DNA of 64,000 bases. Source: Aspidapion aeneum (Eukaryota > Arthropoda > Insecta > Coleoptera > Brentidae). The position numbers were made by a program, and so were the translations under genes. The stretch covers positions 24,060,543 through 24,124,542 of the forward strand of contig OY755040.1 in assembly GCA_963576565.1 (NCBI GenBank), written 5' to 3'. Every line of letters starts with the position of its first letter. Position 1 is the stretch's first letter. The notes under the pieces were generated by a model. The model worked only from the letters and a program-made list of their open reading frames with translations, ran no database searches and was not told the DNA's origin. This document shows positions 57,606 to 64,000 of the stretch, one piece after another.

Positions 57606-59009
57606 TTTGTGATTTCTCTAACATAATCGGTTTAGTCGGTTTTTTTTATAATGGCGGTTCGTCATTGGTAAATTGAAATATGTCATGACGTAAAAAAAAC
57701 AAACCTGAATGGGTAAAAACATAACGGTGTTATGAGCAGTCTCAAAAATAATTTTTACGTGACAAATAAAGAAAATTTTGCATATCTATCTGATAATATT
57801 TGTTTTTTTTTAAGTTAGGTCCTTCGGCGCATGCGCTGTTTAAAACTTTTAAGCAAAACTTCCTGTATTTGAACGAACCTGTCCAAAAATTGACAGCAAC
57901 TGAAGATATTTTTTGAACTACATTGAACAGTGGGTAAATTGAGGAACCGCCTATTGTAGAAAAAGTAAGTAAGTTTCATCAGAAAAAAAATATAAAATCA
58001 GATGTATCTCAAAATTTTGCTAAAATTAAAAAATTAACACATCTAAGAAAAACTTAGACATTTTAAAATTATTTTACAGATCCATAATTCTAATCCTTTA
58101 CAAGTTATTTGGAAAATAATAAAACTTGTATTGTAACGAGATCACTATTTAAGAAAATTAGTAAAATCAATTTCTTTGATAAAAAAAGCTGAAATCCAAA
58201 TTTCTGATAAACTGTAAAAAAATACAGAATCAACTTAAAATTATTTAATGTACATTTTTGAGTTAAGGGGATCACGTACTACAAAAAATACAAAAAATAA
58301 AATAATCCGTAATATACGAGCAACGTATAGTTTTCAAAAGACTGTTTTCCATTGTTTCCTTTTTAAAAAGTATCTGGTCTAATTTGCTTAAATCATATTT
58401 GAAAACGTTATCCAAAATCCATCGTAAAAACTTACTTAAAAAAGGTTGTTGCCGATCGTGTTATTCCATAGGGGCGCAAAAACACCCCGCGAGAAGAAAA
58501 ATTTGAAATTCAATGAGTTTTCTACGTCAAAGGATATCTATAGATATATGCGTAAAATGACACCGGGGGAGTTTTAAAAAAGCGTTTTGGGCTAGCCAAA
58601 CGATTGGATACTGCTGTGAAAAAACACAAGTAAAAACTATGGAAATAATGGATCTCAGCTGGGAAATTTGTTTTTGCCCTAAAGCGAAATTTTTTCCACT
58701 AGATAACAAGGGTTCGGGGCTATTTTGTACGTTCTTTTCATCTGTAAAAAACACGGATTCCTAGCCTCAAATTGGATTGCTGACATATACCCCTGAAAAA
58801 TATAAAAATCACTGCACGATATGTTTGACGTTCTGGATCCTAGTTCGGTTGGCAACACTGCATTTTTTGTGTTTGCGCCGCGCATTGTGTCCTTTTTATG
58901 ATCTAGGGGAATTTAATTTAAAAAATGACACAAATATATTTTTATTTTATTTATAGATTAGAAACAGGTTTATTATTTTATACCTATTAAGTATTTTTTA
59001 TAAATATAG
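57606..59009. other. Unassigned intergenic DNA
   Basis: About 1.4 kb. Open frames at 58527-58885 on the minus strand overlap in two frames and look accidental. Confidence 0.4.
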
Positions 59010-59504
59010 TATCCATGACGGATCTGATCTTCCTAGCTAGTCTATTAGCACACTTCAAGTGAAGCTATGATAATCAGCTTTAAAAACAGTTTTTTGTAAA
59101 TATCTCGGAAATTAAAGCGCATACGAGGTTCATAACACAAATTATTGACCAAAATATAGTCTACTATATTCCGAAACCGCATATTGATGCGTTGCGCCGT
59201 TAAAAAGTTAGCATTTTTAATAGAAATTATTTGTCAAAAAACTGACATTAGCTTAATGGATTGTGATCAAAATCTAATCAGCTCGTTTGAGTGTCGAACA
59301 CAATTTTACCTGAAAATTTTATGGACATCGGTTCAGCGGTTTAGGAGCTATCGTTACGGACAGAAAAAAAATACACACACACACACACACACAGACAGAC
59401 ATCATGAGGATATTGCTAGGAAAGGTCAAAATACACCCAAATAACACATTTTCGGCGTTATCTCAAAAAAAAATTTTTTCCCGAAAACAATGAATAGAAA
59501 GGTA
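59010..59504 (-). repeat. Repeat family B, copy 6
   Basis: Nearly complete in reverse orientation: 'atccatgacggatctgat', 'cacttcaagtgaa', 'ccgcatattgatgcg', the reversed core ATCGGTTCAGCGGTTTAG, a CA microsatellite (59371-59393), 'aaatacacccaaataacac'. The terminal hairpin is degraded. Confidence 0.8.
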
Positions 59505-59541
59505 AAAATGTATTTTTTAGAAATATAGTATACTAATGTTT

Positions 59542-60720
59542 ATATAAAGGGTGTTTCATTAAGTCTGCACCATGGCTAACTTATTGTTAAAGTGAAGGAA
59601 ACATATTGGTTATTCCTAAAAAATAAACTTTGCTCCTATTATGTTTGATTATTAGATAAAGTAAAAATTATTTCTCCATACAGGGTGTTTTCTTAAGTTT
59701 GGACCAATGCTAATATATAATTTTAAAAATGGTAACATATTATTTAAAAAAAAAATATTTATGACCTAAACCCATTTCTTTTTGTTACTAGGAAAAAATA
59801 AATATTATTTTTTTATACAGGGTGTTTCATTAAATCTGCGTCGTTGCCTACTGTAAAGAAAACGTATTATTATTAAAAAAATAAACTTTGTTATCTAAAC
59901 CTATTGCTTTTTGTTATTAAGCATAATATGCCAATATATGGGCCCCTAAGCTCACACTAGGTACTATAGTTATAGTGTACGTGCTAATATAACTAAAAAC
60001 TGAAATATATTTTATTCAACTCCAGACTAAATTACCTTTCGTTTAATACCACACATGCCATATTTTGACAAACTAAAATTTTTGAAATCTACCTCCCTTA
60101 AAAAAAACAAAATCTAAAATGTATTTTCTTTAACTCCGGACTCAATTCTCTTTCGTTTGATATCACACACGCCATATTTTTAGGTAAACTCTAATTTTTT
60201 TAACCCTTAAAAAAAAACTGAAATATATTTTGTTTAACTCCAAACTCAATTACCTTTCGTTTGATATCACACACGCCATATTTTCATATAAACTCTAATT
60301 TTTGAAATCTACCCCGACCCTTTTATTTGGCTTGTGTTCGGTGGATTTTATTTATTTTGAAATGGGACCATCTCGACCCAAGGCCCAGCCTAGGTACCAA
60401 ATTTCATTAAAATCGGCCAAGCCGTTTTTGAGCTATGCGCGTTGATCGTTACAGACATACAGACAAACATACAGAGAGACAGACAGACAGACATACAGAC
60501 AGACAGACAGGCGGCGCAACAAAAAAGTTTCAAAATCATCTGAAACGCAAAGATATATAAAAATTTTTGAAATCGGAGCAACATTTTTTTCTCGAAAAAA
60601 TTAGGATCACCATATAGTATAGTATATCTGTGAGCTAAAAAATAAGTATTACTCCTTTATACAGGGTGTTTCAATAAGTCTACACCATTGCTAACCTTTT
60701 TATTATTGGATTTACTAGAT
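59542..60720 (+). repeat. Tandem array of ACAGGGTGTTTC units, period about 131 bp, split by an insertion
   Basis: GTGTTT marks each unit at 59551, 59695, 59822 and 60667. The first spacings are 144 and 127. The last is 845, but falls to 131 once the family A element at 59923-60636 is removed. Confidence 0.8.
59923..60636 (-). mobile_element. Repeat family A, copy 5 (inserted in a tandem array)
   Basis: Reverse orientation: 'gggcccctaagctcacac', minisatellite units, core AAATTTCATTAAAATCGGCC, CAGA microsatellite (60453-60511), 'tttttctcgaaaaaattagg' and a degraded terminal hairpin. Its borders are fixed by the interrupted tandem array. Confidence 0.85.
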
Positions 60721-61592
60721 TGGTTAAATTAGCAAACTATTAGTATTCTTCTCGCTGATTAAGCCGATTAAAATAGAAAAACAAACAAAAACGTAGTATA
60801 TATTTATTTCTTGACCTAAAGCAACGATTTTGTTGTTAAGTTTGTTTTTGTATTTGTTTGTCTATCTGTAATAAAATTGGGGTTGCAAAATTTAAACAGG
60901 TAACCGGAAGTAAAATATTTGTAACTAAATTCACGGACTAATAGGCAAAAAAGGCAAAAGTTTTTTTAAGTGTCCTTTAGTAGAAACAATGGGCATTATT
61001 AAAAAAATAATTTGACAACCATATAAGAAACATATCTCCAGTTGAATTTCGATTTAGATTCTGATTTCTTTGATTTTTACCTGATTATTCTGAAAATTGA
61101 GAATCAGATTTAATTTTTAATTCTGAACAACTTTTCTTAATAACCTTTTCTGATATCTCTTAAAACAAAGGTACTTTACTTTTAACACTTTTTATCGAAT
61201 CGCCCTACTAAACGACCCTGTATATGAATGATTTAACTTATTTTTGTATCATGTTGGTATCAGACCAAGTAGGAGCGATTCCTGTCAAATCAAAATATAA
61301 ATCGAAATTTTTTGTTATTTATACCTAACCTGCACTCAATCTATGAAATTTATGAAAAATGCGGTCTGCGGATGGAAAAACATTTTTTTAACTTTTTGGG
61401 ATGTAAATAAAATTTGTTTTAAAATAATAAAAAGAACTAAAAGACTGGTAGGTAATAGTTTTTTTTCCAAATTCAAAAAGATAGAAACGATAAAATTGGA
61501 TATTCCATGGTATCTTGCGTTACAATTGAATACATTATTTAGCAATAAAACAACAATATACAAAATACTTAATTTTCACTATAACCAATTTT
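60721..61592. other. Unassigned intergenic DNA
   Basis: About 0.9 kb. Overlapping frames at 61336-61603 on both strands resemble nothing known. GACCCTGTATATG at 61213. Confidence 0.4.
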
Positions 61593-62122
61593 TACCTTCC
61601 TAGCCCGCGCAGCAATGGCTAGAGATGGTATTAGTTTCAACAAAAAAATTTTTTGTTAGAACGCCGAAAATGTGTTTTTTGTGTGTTTTTTGACCTATCT
61701 TAGCAACATCGTCGTGATGTCTGCCTTTGTGTGTGTGTGTGTGTGTGTATGTATATTTGTCCGTAACATGAGCTTCTAAACGGCTGAACCGATTTTCATA
61801 AAATGTTGAGGTAAAATAGTGTTCGGCCTTCTAACGAGATGATTGGATTTTGGTCAAAATCCATTCATGCCAATGACAGTTTTTTGACAATTAAAAAATG
61901 AATAAAATGGTAACTTATTAACAGAGTATCGCCACAATATGCGGTTTCCAGAATATAGTAGACAAATTATTTTGCTCAATAATTTGTGGTATAACCAAAA
62001 ACTTCGTACGAGCTTTAGTTTCTGACATATTTACAAAATGGCTGATATATCATGGCTTTACTTGAAGTGTGCGAATAGGCTAGCTAGGAAGGTATCAGAT
62101 CAGTCATGGATCCATTTATTTT
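61593..62122 (+). repeat. Repeat family B, copy 7 (full length)
   Basis: The best full copy: hairpin CCTTCCTAGCC..GGCTAGAGATGG, GT microsatellite (61730-61750), core GAACCGATTTTCATAAAATG, 'cacttgaagtgtg'-type block (as 'tacttgaagtgtg'), GGCTAGCTAGGAAGGTATC and the closing 'atggatccatttatttt'. Confidence 0.85.
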
Positions 62123-63102
62123 AATTAAACATACGGCTCTTAAATACTTACGTTAATACTAAAATGGTGAAAGGCAGCAGGTATGATTATTTCACCGTTA
62201 TAGCTTACTGATACTCTAATAGTTTTCGACACTCCTAGAGCTTGGCACCCTAGGCTGGTGCCTATATGTTGCCCATGACTAGTTGTACGCCACTGACTTT
62301 ACGCACCCTTAAGAGTATAAATTTCAAAAAATTTTAATATGCGATTGATGTTTAAGCATATGACGCTCGGTATGGCGTCAACGTCATGATGTAGGGTCGT
62401 GGCATCAGCTTGTGTATAGAATATAGACAACATGTTCAACTAGAGAATAATAAAAGGAGGTAACCCAAAGATCGCCAACGTTTTCTAAGTGCTATCAAAA
62501 CGGACCTACCCCAAGCTTCCATTTTGGTAACGTCACTTCAGAGTCGGGCCTGACGTAACAACTTTTTGTGATGGCCGCTCTGATATAGCCTTACCAATCT
62601 AATCTAATCTGTGAACCGAGACACTCTAGAACAGCTATAAATTCGATTTCACAACCAACCAAAATAAAGAGAGTTTACACTACAACGTCTTTATACTTTA
62701 GACAAGTTAGTTAGAGAATGTATGACATAATTTTAAAGAGTTAGAAACGCGACAAGCTTTCCAAAGTCAAATTTATTTAAGTAAAAATCAAAGGAGGAAA
62801 ATATCGGTCTTATATACTCTATAGAGAGAGACGCACCATTCATCCTTGTTTATTCATAAGCGTCGGAAAATCAAAATAAACGATTTCTGACCAAGATTTA
62901 CAAGGGATGACAGACAAACACAGATTACTAACCACAGGTTTACTGTGCAGACAAGCGTGTTTGTTTATATGTTGCACGATGATTGATGTCACTAACAAAA
63001 AATGTGAAATTGGGTGACTTTGATGGGTTCGTCGCGTCTCTATTCCTTTAAAATATGTCATACATACAGGGTCTCTACGGTAACCTACTGAATGTAAAAC
63101 CA
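62123..63102. other. Unassigned intergenic DNA
   Basis: About 1 kb. A phrase near 62497 ('gctatcaaaacggac') resembles the start of family H, so a decayed copy may lie here. No gene. Confidence 0.4.
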
Positions 63103-63713
63103 GGGCTATCAAAACGGACGGGCCACGATCCTCCACTTTGTTGACGTCACATCCGGGGCTGATTTTTTTTTGATGGCCACGTTACGACACAGCTGATTGT
63201 CATTAAAATATTGAAGTTGGAATGACGGTTCATGAATATTTGATTTTTTTTAAAATAAAGCCGATTTTGAGATTGTTTTTACTATATTCTTTTAGAATTT
63301 TTTTTTGAATCTATTGTAATCCTTAATTTTTCAGAGTCGCTTCATTAGCTCAAACAAAAATTAAGTTTAAAGCAAAAACGAATGTGACAATCACAGATGA
63401 CAAAGTCAAATACATGTCAAATATAACAGTTGGCATGTGGTACATGGTGGGTAATTTGAATTCAAAATAAAGAATGCTAAATCTGGAAGATTTTAACCTT
63501 TTAATCATGTTGATTCCTTACAAAGCTTTGGTGGAATATCGGGACGGTGTCTGAGAATATTTCACTGAAATTTCGCGGAAATCTGTAGTGCCATTTTGAA
63601 AATATCATAAAAAACGTCTGACCTCCCATAAGACCCAATGTGAAATTCAGCCCCCGGAGAACAGCTGATTTTTTCAGCGTCGTGGCCTCTATTTTTGTGT
63701 TGGCCTTGGTAAA
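63103..63713 (+). repeat. Repeat family H, copy 2
   Basis: Very similar to 30528-31098 with an additional 40-bp stretch near 63300. Inverted GGGCCACGATCCT and AGCGTCGTGGCCT blocks near its ends. Confidence 0.75.
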
Positions 63714-63789
63714 ACATTAAACCCAACTGGCCAACTGTCAAAGCAAACAGATTAGATATATACGTCACCGCGTTGCTTTAAGCATTTTT

Positions 63790-63930
63790 TATACAAAGCC
63801 AAAAAAAATACAGGCCACGACCCTGAAAAAATCAGCTATTATCGTGGGCTGAATTCTACGTTGGGTCTTATAAACGACTAGAGGTTTGTTTGTGATATTT
63901 TCAATTTCACTAAAATATTCTCAGCTACTA
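63790..63930 (-). repeat. Repeat family H, inverted end fragment
   Basis: 'aggccacgaccctgaaaaaatcagct' reversed matches the right end of copy 2, 80 bp away, so the two form a large hairpin. Confidence 0.65.
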
Positions 63931-63949
63931 TAGATATATACTACTAGAC

Positions 63950-64000
63950 GAAACAGTTAACTGTCATACTGTCAACATTTATTAGGTGTCCATTAGATCT
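63950..64000 (+). repeat. Family J fragment at the window edge
   Basis: 'gacgaaacagttaactgtca' and 'taggtgtccattagatct' match 33373-33418. The element continues outside the window. Confidence 0.65.

Overview
The window looks like intergenic DNA from a large, A+T-rich, transposon-filled arthropod genome. An insect, possibly a beetle, is my best guess. This rests on the mix of elements: a Ty3/gypsy element of the K02A2.6-like type, jockey-like and RTE-like non-LTR remnants, a Penelope-like remnant, hAT elements related to ZMYM1-like transposases, many foldback elements and satellite-like families. I found no host protein-coding gene, tRNA, rRNA or CRISPR array that I can defend. Nearly every open frame that makes sense is a transposon protein.

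Layout. 0-2.6 kb: old repeats. 2.6-7.6 kb: an almost intact LTR retrotransposon (2642-7632) with identical 215-bp LTRs, a perfect 5-bp target duplication and two frame breaks in its gag-pol frame. 7.9-9.1 kb: a repeat abutting a jockey-like reverse transcriptase tail. 9.1-14.4 kb: TA microsatellites, a large foldback and an RTE-like remnant on the minus strand. 14.8-20.8 kb: four-copy family C (terminal inverted repeats, 3-bp target duplications), more LINE remnants. 21.7-24.2 kb: inverted repeats and a microsatellite plus 129-bp minisatellite array. 24.7-26.2 kb: a nested stack of three elements. 28.1-31.3 kb: a 3.2-kb element whose short derivative lies at 36.3 kb. 34.8-35.7 kb: Penelope-like remnant. 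38.3-45.4 kb: three deleted hAT elements with 8-bp target duplications. 41.3-60.6 kb: five copies of hairpin-capped family A. 49.2-52.3 kb: an old tandem array and a large duplication with a datable insertion. The last 4 kb repeats families already seen.

The most interesting pattern is shared by four otherwise different repeat families (A, B, the 22.6-kb array and E). Each has a simple-sequence tract followed by a short conserved core resembling CCGATTTNNATGAAATTT. A, E and the 22.6-kb array then have a minisatellite of about 115-135 bp, and A and B have hairpin-forming ends. This resembles non-autonomous Helentron-type elements (DINE/HINE), but no Rep/helicase gene is present here, so the assignment is inference.

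Family labels A to J are used only within this report.
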